Numbered from the stretch's first letter, positions 34,290 through 47,053 are shown. The stretch is 64,000 nucleotides of DNA from Cunninghamia lanceolata (GCA_027924645.1 BSBN01000888.1:16189001-16253000), one strand, 5' to 3'. Translations and numbers: made by a program. Notes: a model not told the origin generated them from the sequence alone.

Positions 34290-36490
34290 GCACAAGGAAG
34301 TTTTCAGACCATCAGTGATAAAGCAAAATGTGATGAGAGAGGACACAGAGCTACTGTAGATCAAATGAATCTATGTTTAATTGCCAATATTGAATCTAAA
34401 TCAGTGGCTGAGATCTGTAATACTGTGAAATCATCTGAAGATATATTTTAGTCCACTGAAAGTGAAGGACACAAAATTGCTCTTAAAAACATTGAGAAAT
34501 TTGAAGAAGAAAACATGGACTTAAAAGAGAATATAGTAGAAGTAAATGATTATACTAAAGAGTTAAGTAAGGAAATCAAGGAACTCAAACAAAGTCTTAA
34601 AGAGAATAGTGAAGAATTGAGGAGTCTCTGAAGGGCAAAATCAAAGACTACATAAAGCTTGAAGAAGAAGTTGTGAATCTAAAAATTGATCTGAAGCATG
34701 CATGGGCTCAACAAGAAAAACTTAGTGAGAGTGTTGCCAAATATGATAGATCAATGGCAAGGGAGAATAATCCTGACAACAAAGAAGGTATGAGACTTGA
34801 GAAAGATGAAAGTTCTAGAACAGGTCAAGAGAAGAATTCTGAGGTCAAGAAGGACAAAGGCAAATAGATTCAAGATCAAAGGAATAGATCAAGAAGACCT
34901 CTGGTCAGGGAACCAAATGCTCAAAGGTACCCATATTTCAATGGTTATTGTCTTAATTGTAGTAAGTTTGGTCATAGAGCTACTCAATGTAGGAGTAGAA
35001 TGAATCAAAATGCTTTATCATTCTCTGGTCAGTGTTTAAATTGCAAGAAAATTGGTCTTAGAGCAAATGAATGTAGAAGTCAGATAAGGAATGGTTCCAA
35101 CAATGAAAGAAACACTCAATTCCTTCATGGAAAGTGCTTTACATGTAAAATATTTGGGCATATAGCCAACCAATACAGATCAAGGGTCAATCCAAATAAT
35201 GGATGGAACTAAGGACTAAGGAATGTTGTTTGTTACAATTGTAATAGACCCAGACATGTTGCAAAATTTTGCAGAAGCAACAAAATAGTGATAACTTTAA
35301 GAAATCCCTCTTGAAAAAAGATATAAAATCTTGGTGAATCTTCCATTTTTTTGAAAAAAATATTAACTTCTATTGGTGAATCTTTTTCTTTTAAAGAAAA
35401 TATTTAATTTTATTGGCAAATATTTTAAATCACTAGAAATTTGTAGAAAATCCTAACGAATCTTGACAAAAAATAGGAAAATTCATTAATTACCATGGTG
35501 AATCCTTCCTAAAAAACAAATTAAATTCCTACAGAAAAGTAAAGGCCTGAAGGTGGTAGTGATTGACTAGTTTAAGGTGTAGTGCTCATGTCTATAATTC
35601 CTTAATTCCTTAATATTTTAAATCAAACATAAAATATTTTAAATTGGCACTAAATTATTTTTCACCACCATTGATTTTATATATAATCTAACGGTTTGGG
35701 TTCTATCCTGTGGACCAAAATGAACTCGCAAATCTCTAATGTCCATGGGCCCAAAATTGCATTTGGGATGTTGATCATAATAGAGATCAATGAGCCAAAT
35801 GTAATTTTGGGCCCCATTGACATTGGACCTCCATGGGTACATTTTGGTGCATGGAATTTAACCCTAGACATTAGATTATAAATTGAGATCAACAACCCAA
35901 ATACAATTTCAGGCTCAATGGACATTGGAGTGTCATGGGTAAATTTTAATCCATGGAATACAACCATAGTTGTTATAGTATAAATAAAATCAGTGATGGT
36001 CATTAAAACTTGGTGATTTGGCCCTAAAGTAACTAATAATTATATAATATTATTGGTGAATTAATTTCATTTTCTACTAAAACTTATTAAATTTAGTCGA
36101 ATATGATCTAATTAGGTATCGAATATTATGGTGAATTCGAGTTTAAAATTTTAATAAAATAAATATTCTAGTGATTTAACTAGGACTAAAATAAAATTTT
36201 GTAAAAATGTGGTGATTTAGGTTACCTTATAGCTTGTACTATTAGCCAAATTTTGAATCCCCAATTTCAACTATTAGCCAATTAGCAAATATTAGCCACT
36301 AAAAAAATCACTAAATAGAAACTATCCTATAGAAGAGAAGAAAATAGAGCAATGGGAAGACAAGGGAAAGAACAAGGTTTGTCTAGCAGAAACCCAAAGG
36401 GAAATGAGCAAGATTTGGGTGAAGAGGGATGCAATAGAAGTCAAGAATGAACCTGTATTGATATCAGGTATGGATACTCCCTCCAAAAAC
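34290..36490 (+). pseudogene. Gag C-terminal fragment with coiled coil and four zinc knuckles, placed after integrase
   Basis: From about 34290 the reading changes to gag-like sequence: CDERGHRATVDQMNLCLIAN, then a charged heptad coiled coil (KELSKEIKELKQSLKENSEE; NLKIDLKHAWAQQEKLSES). Four knuckles follow: CLNCSKFGHRATQC (34949-34990, intact), CLNCKKIGLRANEC (35033-35074, His lost), CFTCKIFGHIANQY (35135-35176, last Cys lost) and CYNCNRPRHVAKFC (35231-35272, ligands intact). After the inverted-repeat insertion a gag tail resumes near 36310 (QREMSKIWVKRDAIEVKNEP). Gag should precede protease, so this is rearranged or recombined. Two frameshifts occur in the coil. Confidence 0.75.
35290..36310. 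mobile_element. Inverted-repeat (foldback-like) insertion in copia A gag
   Basis: An AT-rich, non-coding block splits the gag fragment. Its centre is a long imperfect hairpin: the arm at about 35695-35775 pairs with about 35783-35870 around GATCATAATAGAGATC. A second direct copy of the right arm begins at 35885 (period 102 bp). Outer arms also pair: TTTTCACCACCATTGATTTT (about 35657) with ATAAAATCAGTGATGG (about 35985), and AAATCACTAGAA (about 35428) with its complement near 36160. TTGGTGAAT recurs throughout. No transposase or clear target duplication was found; MITE or foldback type is inference. Confidence 0.6.
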
Positions 36491-36816
36491 CAAAATTAGA
36501 GCTTTTACTCAAGAGGAGCCTTATTGAAAATCTTTACTCCCCTACCAAAAGATTGGTGCTAATGCACCAACATGAAAAGACAAGATTAGGAACAAATATT
36601 CAAAATATGACAAAGATTGTGTTCTTAAAGGATAAAGGAAGAGCTAACAAAAGTAAGAGACCTATGCATCAAGGAATAAATTATGCTATGAGCTTTTGCC
36701 AAGATCAAGCTATAGTGATCTGATTGTCAGATCTTTGATGATTAGCTTGAGAATGATGAGTAACTAAAGTTTAGGATTGACAAAGCAGAATTGTTTCAAG
36801 AATAGATGCAAAAGTT

Positions 36817-37225
36817 GATGATAGGAGTACAAGTGGAGGTGCCTTCTTCTTAGGTAATAGATTGGTATCCTAGTTAAGGAAGAAACAAGACTTAGTATTT
36901 CTATCTACTACAAAAGCATAATACATTGTAGCAACATGTAGCTACACTCAAGTGTTATGGATGAAGCATACATTGAAGGAAATCAGAGTTGTGTATTCAA
37001 AGATACAATTGCAATGTTTTGTGACAATACAAGTGCCATAAACATATCCAAGAATCTAGTGATGCATTCAAGGATAAAACATATATCCATAAGATATCAT
37101 TTTCTAAGAGAAAAGGTGGTAGAGAATGAAGTCAAGTTGGAGTATGTATCTACAAAAGATCATATTACATATATTTTCACCAAACCTCTACCTAACGATA
37201 CTTTTGAGTGTCTCAGGGAAAAGTA
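36817..37225 (+). pseudogene. Copia A RNase H
   Basis: DDRSTSGGAFFLGNRLVSWL leads the domain. After a frameshift near 36950 it continues with MFCDNTSAINISKNLVMHSR, KHISIRYHFLREKVVENEVK and DHITYIFTKPLPNDTFECL, matching copia RNase H to its end, then stop. RNase H removes the RNA strand during reverse transcription. The RT that should lie upstream is absent between 36490 and 36817. Confidence 0.88.
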
Positions 37226-37540
37226 AGGGCTTATCACCCCTCCTTCTCTAAACTAAGATGCACAAGAGTGCATTAGTCTAGTAGTGCTTAGAATCCCACC
37301 TTCAGATCTGGATTGATGCTTTATAGGCTACTTCTCAGGGGGAATACTTAGAGAGTTCAGAGGAGAGTTGGATCAGAGCAGTAGAATGCAAGTATGTGCC
37401 CTTTTCCATTGATGTCAAAGGGAGAGAGAATTCATGTGAAAAACTTAGAGAGGAAAAGTACATATGTGTAAAGAGAAAGGGGGAGAATCCTATCTTGATG
37501 GTTGTTGCAGTTTTTCACATCATATGTTGCCATTAATGAC

Positions 37541-37552
37541 AAAGGTGGAGAT
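37541..37552 (+). promoter_or_regulatory. Polypurine tract of copia A
   Basis: AAAGGTGGAGAT directly before the 3' LTR start TGTTGC. Confidence 0.85.
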
Positions 37553-39062
37553 TGTTGCAAGTATGTGCCTAATCGGTGTTTTCATTGATGTCAACATATC
37601 TTTGTTGTCATTAGTGTCAACTATATTCTTATCTTTTGATTGATTAGAAGCCTTATATGTTGAGGACATTGAGAAATTTTGCCCCTCCGGAAGAAACAAT
37701 GAGTTGTAGTAAATTGTAGAGAAGACAGTGTGTTGATGATAAAATAATAGTGTAAAAGATTGCTCCACATTTCTTGTTTATTGAATATCTTGGTTTGTGG
37801 ATTGGAAGATATTTAGAGGCATGTCTAAAGATGCTACATTCGAAGTTGTGTTAACTAGAGTAAAACCTACTTTTTTTATTCATTCATTGGTGTATGGGAA
37901 AAAATATTTTGTTCTACATTCCTCCATAGTGATGTCTAGGATGATGATATGCACCTATAATTGCAATGGTTCATGATTTGGTGGTCTGCAAGTGGTCTTT
38001 CTTTAATGACAGATGATGATACTTGAGTTCTTATGCTCCAATTGGAGAAATCTCATGGTTTGAGTGGTTAGATGTTGTACTGATTTTCCTAGCGACTACA
38101 ACATGCTTGTGGATGTCTCTTGATCATTTTCCTACCTTTACATTGGTCCGCATTAAGGAATTGAGATCATGTTTGAAGATTATTCCCAGATAACATAGTG
38201 TGTAACCAGTCTTAGTCGACTTGGTTAATTCCAGTGATTGCGGAGATCTTTTGAAGATTGTACAAGCATGTTGTGGTGTGGAAGATTGTTTTTAAGTCCC
38301 AGCTAAGGTATGGAGTGATCCATATACATCTTTACTATATTTTCTTAGCATAATTTTGTATTAGGTCAAGACCTATTTTATGTATGTTTGTAATGCCGAC
38401 CTTGGAGATTGTTCCAATGGGTGTTGATTATAATACCAACCTTGATGATCATTTCAAGGTTGATGTAGTGTATAAATACTTGTAATTGGATCATAAAAAG
38501 TGCAAAATAGTGTGCAAAAATGTGAAGAGAAAGTGAAGTAACGTAGCAAAGCAGAGCATAGGTGTTTGTGCTTCAATTAAACTGAACCTCAGCATGGAGT
38601 AGATGCTGTTATATTAGTTCAACCCTTTGGCAGTGAGCCTTCTTTTGGCAGTGAGCCACCCTTTGGTAGTGAGCCACCCTTTGGTAGTGAGCCTTCTTTT
38701 GGCAGTGATCCACCCTTTGGCAGTGAACCACCCTTCGACAATGAGCCTTTCTTTGCAGCGAGCAATTTGGGCAGTGATTCCTAAGGGTAGTGAGCCCTGT
38801 AGGTAGTGAGCCTCTAATTTTCAATATTGTTATAACTTATATATCTTGTGGACTAACATCTATCGTGATTTTTCCCTTAACATGGTTTTCCAAGTAAAAA
38901 TATGGTCACTTGTGTATGATCTTGCAATTGTGTTTATGTTTATGAGTTTATGCTTTCATAACAAATAGTGGACAAGTGTTTAATGTTTTAAGGTGTAGAA
39001 TTAATTAAAGATTTGAGACAACTGATTCACCCCCCTTCTTAGTTGTCTGGTTCATTTCAATA
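37553..39062 (+). repeat. 3' LTR of copia A
   Basis: Pairs with 31226-32733. The terminal CA has become TA. It contains the longer minisatellite array at 38625-38815. Confidence 0.92.
38625..38815 (+). repeat. 17-18-bp minisatellite in copia A 3' LTR
   Basis: About eleven units of GGCAGTGAGCCACCCTTT type. The His/Arg-rich peptide readable on the minus strand is a by-product of this repeat. Confidence 0.8.
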
Positions 39063-39199
39063 GTTTAGAGCATTTCCCCATTGATAAATGAATCTATCAA
39101 TCAGTTAGACCCTAAAAGAGCTTAGGACATAGGTTTCAAAACAAAATTGAGGATGTCCATTGGATGAACTATGATAAGTGGTATTTTACCACCATTAAT

Positions 39200-39690
39200 C
39201 TATCATAAACCACCTTTCCCATTGTTCTTCTCTCTTTGACACAAAACATTGTTAGTAATTTTTTAAGAATTCATTTACAACCTAAGTATACATTTGTCTA
39301 AGGATGATAAGTTGAACTCATGTTCAATTTAATTCCATGTAATGTAAAAAAATCCTACTAAAAGTTACTTATGCAAGTATGATCACAATCACTAATAGTG
39401 AAATGATGCATCCCATGAATCTTGTGAACCACGCCCAAGAACTTTTGTTCTAGGATAACAACTATGTAAGGGTGTGGCAAGGCTAAAAAATGAGTATATT
39501 TAGTTTTATGGTCAATATTGAATAAAATAACTTATTTTCCACCTAAATTAGGAATCGCAAGAATGAAATGCATAGAAATATTTTCTAATCCATCTTTAGA
39601 ATATGAAGTGTTGATAAAGATCATGGAAGTTTGACTTTCTCACCTTTGTTATGATAGAACACATCACACATGGCTATAAATGTTTCCATC
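39200..39690 (-). pseudogene. Ty3/gypsy integrase remnant
   Basis: The minus strand reads with several shifts: ISMHFILAIPN, YTHFLALPHPY, then IHGMHHFTISDCDHTCISNF, DFFTLHGIKLNMSSTYHP. The last matches the family LHG-P-SD-D--F---FW--L----G--L--S-AYHPQTDGQTE signature. It lies downstream of the RT and RNase H remnants on the same strand, in the expected order. Confidence 0.7.
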
Positions 39691-40690
39691 CAAAAATAAA
39701 TGTTACTTGACAAGCTCATATGTATTCAGAAAGCTAAAATGATCTATAGTGATGGAATATTGAAGTTATTTGCACAAGCAATTCTTGTGGAGGGAGTTAA
39801 GACATAAGTAAACATGGTTATGATACCTTAGTACTTTCCCTCACTAGTAATTCCCTAACATTGACTAAGGATATTGTTCCAAATGATTAATAATATCATA
39901 AATTTTGGTATTAGCTACAACTTTTTACCATCCTCTTCCGTCCAAGTGGGTATTGGCATAGAGATAAAAACAAGGAACCTTACTATTCTTATTTTCAAGA
40001 AACTAAATTAGGCACAATATTTTATTTTCCTTTCTTATAAATAATCTCATAGTCATAACTAAACATTTTAGTTACTTATTTTTATCATTTAGGGAAGGAT
40101 ACCCTTTAGCGCAAACAATATTTATACTATTAAGATCATTTTTTATCTATAATTTGTCAGCCAAGAGGTAAGGGTATTAGCATTGAACAACATGGAGATT
40201 AGCCACCATATCTTTTTCATAGTTGGATTAAGAGAAATGTTTCCCTATTAGTTGATTTCTAGTTAAGATGAGTTGTTGAAATTCTTGCATCAAAACCACA
40301 CCCTTACTTCTTCCTATGGTGTCATAATTTAAGAAAAAATAGTTTATAAATATCAATAATTGTCAAAACTAGATATGTACACCTCGTCTCTTTGAGGGAA
40401 AGGATTGTCAAATCACCTTCTACATTCTAGGGAAATGAAACCTTTTTGAGGAATGTTTTCAAAGCATAGCTAAATTTTACCATAGCTATGGAAAAACTAA
40501 TGATAGTACCTAGTCAAGATTAAGACTCCCTTTAAAATTTTAATGGATTTGGGTATAGACCATACTTATATTGACTCAATCATTTCTAGATTAACCTACA
40601 CTCCCTCTTATGAAATAATATGTCTTGAATATTACACCTAGAGAAATTAAAAGGAACACATAGAGAACTTGGAGAAAAGGGAAAGATCGT
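39691..40690 (-). pseudogene. Ty3/gypsy RNase H remnant and linker
   Basis: Heavily mutated. The clear anchor is FSYDYEIIYKKGKENIV at about 40040-40090, the C-terminal signature of Ty3 RNase H (DYEIIYKKGKEN-V-DALSRK). The stretch from there to the RT has only scattered similarity. Confidence 0.55.
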
Positions 40691-41160
40691 TTAAAATATT
40701 GAGAGCTGTCTAAACATCCCTTACATGATGAGGCCAACTATGACTATAAATTAGAATTCCATCAAAGAATACCAAGATGAATATGTGAAGGTAGCCTTGG
40801 AAAACCTTATTCATTAAACTCTAAAAGATAGAAGAAGTGTTAGTTAAGCCAAATGACATTACCAAGAATTTATGCTAACCTTCATGAGTCCATAAAGCTA
40901 TTGAAAATAAATCCTTTTGCATAATGCAGACTTGGGTATATGCAGAGTGGAGATTAGTCTTGTAAATCTCATCCAATACATCATCAATGAATGTTATAAG
41001 AAAGTTATCCTTGATGGTTAATTTATTGAGTTCTAGAAAATCAAGGCACATATACGATTTACCATCTTTCTTCCAAACAATCACCACAAGAGATGAGTAA
41101 GGACTATTACTAAGTTTAATGAGAGTAACTTGTCATATTTTTCCAACCATTTTTTAAATT
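40691..41160 (-). pseudogene. Ty3/gypsy reverse transcriptase remnant
   Basis: The minus strand gives SNSPYSSLVVIVWKKDGKSY, MCLDFLELNKLTIKDNFLIT, FIDDVLDEIY, QVCIMQKDLFSIALWTHEG, FLVMSFGLTNTSSIF, SLMNKVFQGYL and LVFFDGILIYS. This is the Ty3 RT from the KKDG block to the catalytic FFDD, which reads FFDG here, so a catalytic Asp is lost. No flanking LTRs were identified. Confidence 0.82.
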
Positions 41161-43638
41161 CTATTCATTTGTTTTTAAATTCTTTTGATAGAGCCCAATC
41201 TTTTCATTGACTAGTAGGTGTAACATAGAAAATTGCATGACCTTACAATTTCATGCTACATTTTAGACCTGCTTTGGTGTCCATAAACCCTAGCACATCC
41301 TTTTAGGCTTATTTAGCCCTGTGTTTCTATTTATTCCTTCCATTTGTACATTTTCTGTAAAACTATTTTTTTGCTGTGTTATCCTTGATTTTTCTTAGTT
41401 TTTGGAACTTTCAAAAGTTATAGGTACCCAAATGGTAGTAGAATCCATCAATGTCTATGTGATGCACTAGCATCCCATAATGGAATGTCATATGACAATC
41501 ATTTATAGGCATTTTTCCACCTTACTCCATTTCTAGGTATCTTGAAACACCTCTAACTTGAATCTAAATGCCTCCTTGAGACTATGGATTTCATTGTCTT
41601 CCCTTCCATCTTCATTTTTCAATCTATTTTAAAAATATCTTGAGTCTCAAGAAATATTGCAATCTTTGGCATACAGCAACAATCTCTCTTGGTTATTACC
41701 ATTTAAATTTATTATGTGAATCAAAAACACTTACCAACACCCTTTAGAGTCTCTAAACACACTACATATAGGTAGGGTCTCTTGACATCTCCATCGTGTT
41801 GAGGGTACCTCTCTCTTGATATTTTTAGGTTTCATATCCTCTTGTTTTAGGTGATAATTTTATTTCCTTCCTTTTTTTTCCTATTATTGTTGCAACATCC
41901 ACTATAATTTCCATGGCATTATTGTGTTTTCACATCCTCTTAACTCTCACAAGCATACAAACTAGTTTATTTCCTTTTGTAGAGGTAAGAGAATTATTCA
42001 TAGATTCTTGTTATTACTTTAAGTTCTTGACAAACTTAAGCTAACATCACACACTTCTTTATCATTCTTAGTTGTTCATGGAGGTCTGAATACTAAAATA
42101 GCACCTTGATAATTCATGGGATGCTTCCAAGAAACCCCAATATTTTCTCTTATTTTAGCTACAAATTTTGTTGGATCAATCGATCACATGAGGTTTTGCA
42201 TTTTGTCTCTTCCTCTAATTTATCATTTTATTTCTTGAAATACATAGATTAAATCATTCCTTTTTATTAATATCTTCCCCTAGGTTTCTACTTTCCTATT
42301 CTTGTTTTCCTATTATGCAACTCAAGAGAGGTTTTAAGGAAAAGACATGTTTTATAGAGTTTCTATGAAACATTATATATGAATGATAGAACATCATGTA
42401 GAAATCTATGTGTTGCATCAACATCCTTGATAAATAGTTCCAAACTTCATCTCTAGGTTCCTTATTACTTGTTATTTACAATTTTGCATAATTTTTCAAA
42501 TTTGTGTTTCAAACTTTTGTAGATCAGTAGTTTATAATTTGGAATTTATTTTTTAGCTTGGTAGAGAATATCATTCTACAAGTTTAAAACATATTAGGAT
42601 TTCCTAGTTAAATTTGTTCTTTTTTATCAAAATAGTAGTAAATTATTTTCATCAAAAGAGCTAGTAGTTTCCTAGTCTATTTCCTTGAAATATTTTAACT
42701 TGGAAAACATAGTGCATTCTTAGTTGAATAGATTTTATACACTACATTTTAGTAAACTCAATACCTTTCATTTCTTCTTAAAATATTATAATCTTCTTCA
42801 TCACTTTAGATTGAGTGTTGTAAATCCCATTATTCTCTTCTTATATGAGATTTAAACAAGTTAGTCTCTCTATTTTGGTAATCCTATTCAATGGATATAT
42901 CATAATGCTCACTCTTGAATGATTACTACTCCAATTAGAACTAAACTCAATTTCTCCAATTTTTCTTATGATGTAATAATCACAACACTCCCTCTATTAC
43001 TGAATTCTCAAAAAATATATCAAGATATTAAGATTAGATTTGACCATAAGGCCACTCTTTATTAGGGATCTCAAATCATGATGCTCTAGTTACATAGGCA
43101 CCTCACTAGTTTTTGAGAACTTAATGATACTATAGAAACCTCTATGATAGATGCACCTATCATTGAGGCTCTTTATGGTATTTTACATAATCATCCTAAG
43201 GGTCTTTATGTTTTACATGGGATAGCCCTAATAGTGAACAACATTGTTTCTATGTCAATGGCTACTCATGAGAAAATGTAAGACTCATATTCTAATATTG
43301 TACAAAATCAAATTTCTATGAACTCATATGCACTCTAAGTCTACACATATCCATCCTTATGCATGATGTTACTTTCACTACATAGTTCAGTCATCCAGAC
43401 CCTTCCTCTTCTTTAATGGTGTGGAATCAGGCATCTATAATTATGGGTTTGTTCCCCATCTCAACCCTTGCAATTCAACTTTTACAGAGGGCACTTCAAT
43501 GCTTCATAGACTCTACCTTCACAACCCATGCATTCGAAACCATTACCATCAATACCTTTTATAGGTGATACTACATTTATTGTTCTTGCACTACCCCAAC
43601 ATACCATTGACCCTAACATAAATTAATTATTATAAAAT
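41161..43638. other. No gene seen; AT-rich, possibly 5' part of the next Ty3 element
   Basis: About 2.5 kb without confident coding sequence. It may contain the degenerate LTR and leader of the plus-strand gag that starts at 43639, but no PBS or LTR ends could be fixed. Confidence 0.35.
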
Positions 43639-44700
43639 ATGGGCAACCTACAACAACAAATTGCTTCCCTTTCTACTTCATCATAAATGTTTCTCCCACC
43701 TTATTATCATTCTAGTTCTTTATCCATTGATATATTAGCTACATAGATTCATATAATAGTTAAAGTGCCCTATTTTGAAAAATATAGTGATAAGGGAGAT
43801 CCACATACTCACATTTCCATATTCACTACACTTTGTAGTGATTTTATGTTCTAGGACAAGCTCCTAGAAAAAATCTTTCCATAGTCATTAAAAGACACTT
43901 CCTTGGATTGGTTACGCTCACTTCTTGATCATTGTATCCTCTCTTTTGATCAACTAGTAAACCAATTTTTTTATCACTTTCAAGCTAACATTGGCCACCA
44001 AGTCACCTTTACTAACCTAGTGCATTACAAGCAGGGCGGTAATAAAACAAGTCACTAATTTAATCTTTCATTATCAATCTCTATTTTCTCAAAACCCATA
44101 TGCACTTCCCAATTCAAATGTGTAGAGGATTTCTAATGAAAATCTTCAACCTTCCCTTTAGGACAAGATTTTTCTTATGAAACACCCATTTTTGCACACC
44201 CCTGCACAACCCTCCATGATTACCAAAAATCTATTAGCTAGTTTGAGGCATCTAGTTCTTCTTCACAATATCCTATTGCATCCTAATGGCCCTCTACATC
44301 ATATAACAAAAACTATGAGAAGAACAAAAATTTCTATAAAAATGTACCATATACCATTGTAAACAACACTACTGCTTCATCTTCTATGCCTTTATCTTCT
44401 TCCCACAAATAAAGAAACTTCTAATTTACCTGACTATCTAAATATTTCAATTCTATTCTTTAGCATATCTTGTCCTACAACTTGGTTTATCTACCTCCCA
44501 TTAGACCTCTCAACAAAAAAAAACTCTCTGATCTTCCTATGATTCCAAAACATTTTACCAATTCCATAGTGTGTCTAGTCATGACAAAAAAAATATACTT
44601 GAAAAACATAATTCAAGACCTCATCAATTCAAATGTCATCTAGGTCATGGGCATGAATGAAAAATGAAATAAATCCATCACCCAACCTTACAAAAATTTG
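43639..44700 (+). pseudogene. Ty3/gypsy gag, decayed
   Basis: ATG at 43639 reads MGNLQQQIASLSTSS-stop and runs in frame to VPYFEKYSDKGDPHTHISIF, TTLCSDFMF, SLKDTSLDWLRSLLDHCILS, FDQLVNQFFYHFQANIGHQV and TFTNLVHYKQGG, the capsid layout of Ty3 gag. Farther on LNKKKLSDLPMIPKHFTNSI is the usual gag C-terminal region. Many stops interrupt. The protease follows at about 44860. Confidence 0.75.
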
Positions 44701-44859
44701 TAGACTTATGCCAACACATTCCTCAATGTTATTCCACTAATTGCATTAACACCTCTTCTACTGATATATTGGATGGTGATTCTTTACATTCTTCTTCACC
44801 CTTTCTTAGCATGGTAGGAATGGTAAATGTTCAACCCTAAGGACCTTCAGGTATTACTA

Positions 44860-45286
44860 TTTCTAATCCTACCATCTCCTTCTCCTCTATCAATGTGCAT
44901 GTGGATGTATATGATGGTCCTCTTTACATAATTGCTCAAGTCAACCAAAACATTATTTGCGGTGATTTGGTTGACCATGATAGCATGGTTGATATAGTTA
45001 CCAAGGAGTTCTTATACGCCCACTAGCTACATTGAGATTCTTATTATCCTTTTGACATCTCCATTTATATATATGATGGGATTTTGTATCTCAACTTTTG
45101 GTCCAATCAGCCTTTCCATCCATTTTACACCAAAATCCATTGACATTCCTTTCCACATTAATCCTACCTTGGATCACTTTCTTCTCTTGTTTGACTAACA
45201 ATGGACCATAATAATGAGATAAATTATTTATATAATTCATAAATGGCTTAAGTTTCCCCATTATAGTGTTTTGTAGACTATTACCC
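44860..45286 (+). pseudogene. Retropepsin-like protease of Ty3 element, interrupted by copia C
   Basis: AQVNQNIICGDLVDHDSMVD followed by IVTKEFLYAH resembles the plant Ty3 active-site block (family ALIDHGSA-NIV). DIPFHINPTLDH and an LLLFD motif (family LLG) follow. Element C is inserted at 45287. Counting TACCC once, the frame can be read through into 50639 onwards (ITHSGFQPFSIQCDFCPDYL). Confidence 0.55.
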
Positions 45287-46683
45287 TATTGGAATTAGGA
45301 CAGACAACTAAGAAGGGGGGTGAATCAGTTGTCTCCAAAATTCTATTCCTTATTAACTTAAAACCTTCTTATATTTCAATAGAAAATCAATGATTCAATC
45401 ATGAAAGCATAATGTAATAATTCAAGACCAGAAACAAATTCAACACATATAACACTAAGATTTTAATGTGGAAAACCTAGTTAAAGGAAAAACCATGGGG
45501 TGACTAACCCAAGATTGTATTCTCTATTAAAGGAATAAGAAGTATAAAATGGCACTTGCCAATTAGGGCTCACTGCCTGAGCACACTGCTCGTAAGAGGC
45601 CCGTGGCCAATAGGAGACACACTATCTATAGAAGAATGTAAGTATTACATACTTGAACTGGATATTAGCATCTTCACTATGCTTGAGTCAATTCCATTTA
45701 AGATCAATACCTCTGCTCTACTTTTCACTCCTCTTCACTACCACCTTCTCAGCATGACCACAAAGATGCATTTGAATGACTTCATAACTCTCATTTATAC
45801 ATGACATCAACTTTGGAATGATTCATCAAAGTCGGCACAACATACACTTATTTTATTATAGAGCAATTACAAAAATTCAACTTGACTTATTACAAAAACT
45901 TCATGTGCATCACTACACTGTCAGCCACACATAGCTAGGACTTCAATATTCCTCAAGGAACATGCCATGCTTCACCAAACATCTTCAAGATCATCCACAA
46001 CATGTGCAAATCATCTGGTCGGCCAAGACTAGGAAGAACACCATCACCTGAAGGTAAATCTTCAATCACAAGCTCAATCTTCAATGTGGACTGCCAACAT
46101 GAATTGGACACAATCTAGAGACCCCCACAAGCTTGCTTGAATCACCAAGAACATCTACACTTCTGCTTACTGTAATCATTCACATTTTCATCCAGAACCT
46201 TAAGAACACAGTCGGTCATCACTGTCACATTAAAAGGATTGCTTGTGGACCTCCAAAACATGAACCAATTGAGTTTTCAATTCACATTAGCCTCCCAAAC
46301 ATTCTACTAGATCCACAGAACATGATATTGTATTTCCAGATCTCACCAAACCTATTTGTGTCACTCTGTCACCTCTAAATAGTTACCAGAACTAGTTTAC
46401 TCTCATGGCTATAACTCCTCCACATTTTCATGTGGACCTCTCAAATTTTGACTGGATCATATTCAGACACATATCTACAAACCCTTTGATGTGCATTCTT
46501 TGATCTTCATCTAGCTGGGATTTTCACTTCATAAAGCTTCACTATCTTCACTGTTCTTCTCTATTTTTTATATGACTAATTTTCTCAATATCCTTAGCAC
46601 ACAACTCATCCAATCCTTGACATCAATGCAATAGAAGTATGTTGACAGCAATGACAACACTGGTTAGGCCCATACTTTCAACA
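45287..46683 (-). repeat. 3' LTR of copia C
   Basis: On the plus strand it starts TATTGGAATTAGGACAG (TG changed to TA) and ends CTTTCAACA. Confidence 0.88.
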
Positions 46684-46697
46684 ATCTCCCCCTTTGT
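46684..46697 (-). promoter_or_regulatory. Polypurine tract of copia C
   Basis: The minus strand reads ACAAAGGGGGAGAT before the LTR. Confidence 0.88.
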
Positions 46698-47053
46698 TAT
46701 TAATGGCAACATATGATGTGAAAAACTATTTTAACCATCAAGACAAGAAATTCACCTCACTAACTGACATAGCTCCCCCTATCAACAATAACCATTCACA
46801 TGTCTTCTTCCTTTACTGCTCCCCCTTTGATCAACAATCACTTTTTGTTTTTCACATGTCTTCTCTCCCCCTTTGACATCAATGGCAAAGGGAACATACT
46901 TGCAACCACTTCTCATAATTCAAAATCATACTGACTACTCCCCCTGAGTAGAAGCCTCCTAACATCAATCTAGATCATAAGATATGACTGTGGGATCCAC
47001 TAGACTGATGCACATTAGTGCACCTTAATTCAAAACTGGAGGGGTAATACTGC

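Larger units (their letters stand above)
31226..39062 (+). mobile_element. Copia element A, rearranged
   Basis: LTRs 31226-32733 and 37553-39062 (about 1.5 kb each) start TGTTGCAAGTATG and end TTTCAACA or TTTCAATA. A 6-bp direct repeat GTTTAG flanks the element (31220-31225 and 39063-39068). PBS 32736-32747 and polypurine tract 37541-37552 are present. The internal order is protease-integrase, then gag C-terminus with zinc knuckles, then RNase H; most of RT is missing. A sequence with long inverted repeats occupies about 35290-36310. LTRs differ at about one site in ten by eye. Confidence 0.9.

Noticed and set aside
35639..36003. Open frames on both strands of 60-108 codons
   Set aside because: They arise from the inverted 102-bp modules of the foldback-like insertion; no domain is recognisable.
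38609..38824. Minus-strand His/Arg-rich repetitive peptide
   Set aside because: A by-product of the 18-bp LTR minisatellite, which is divisible by three.
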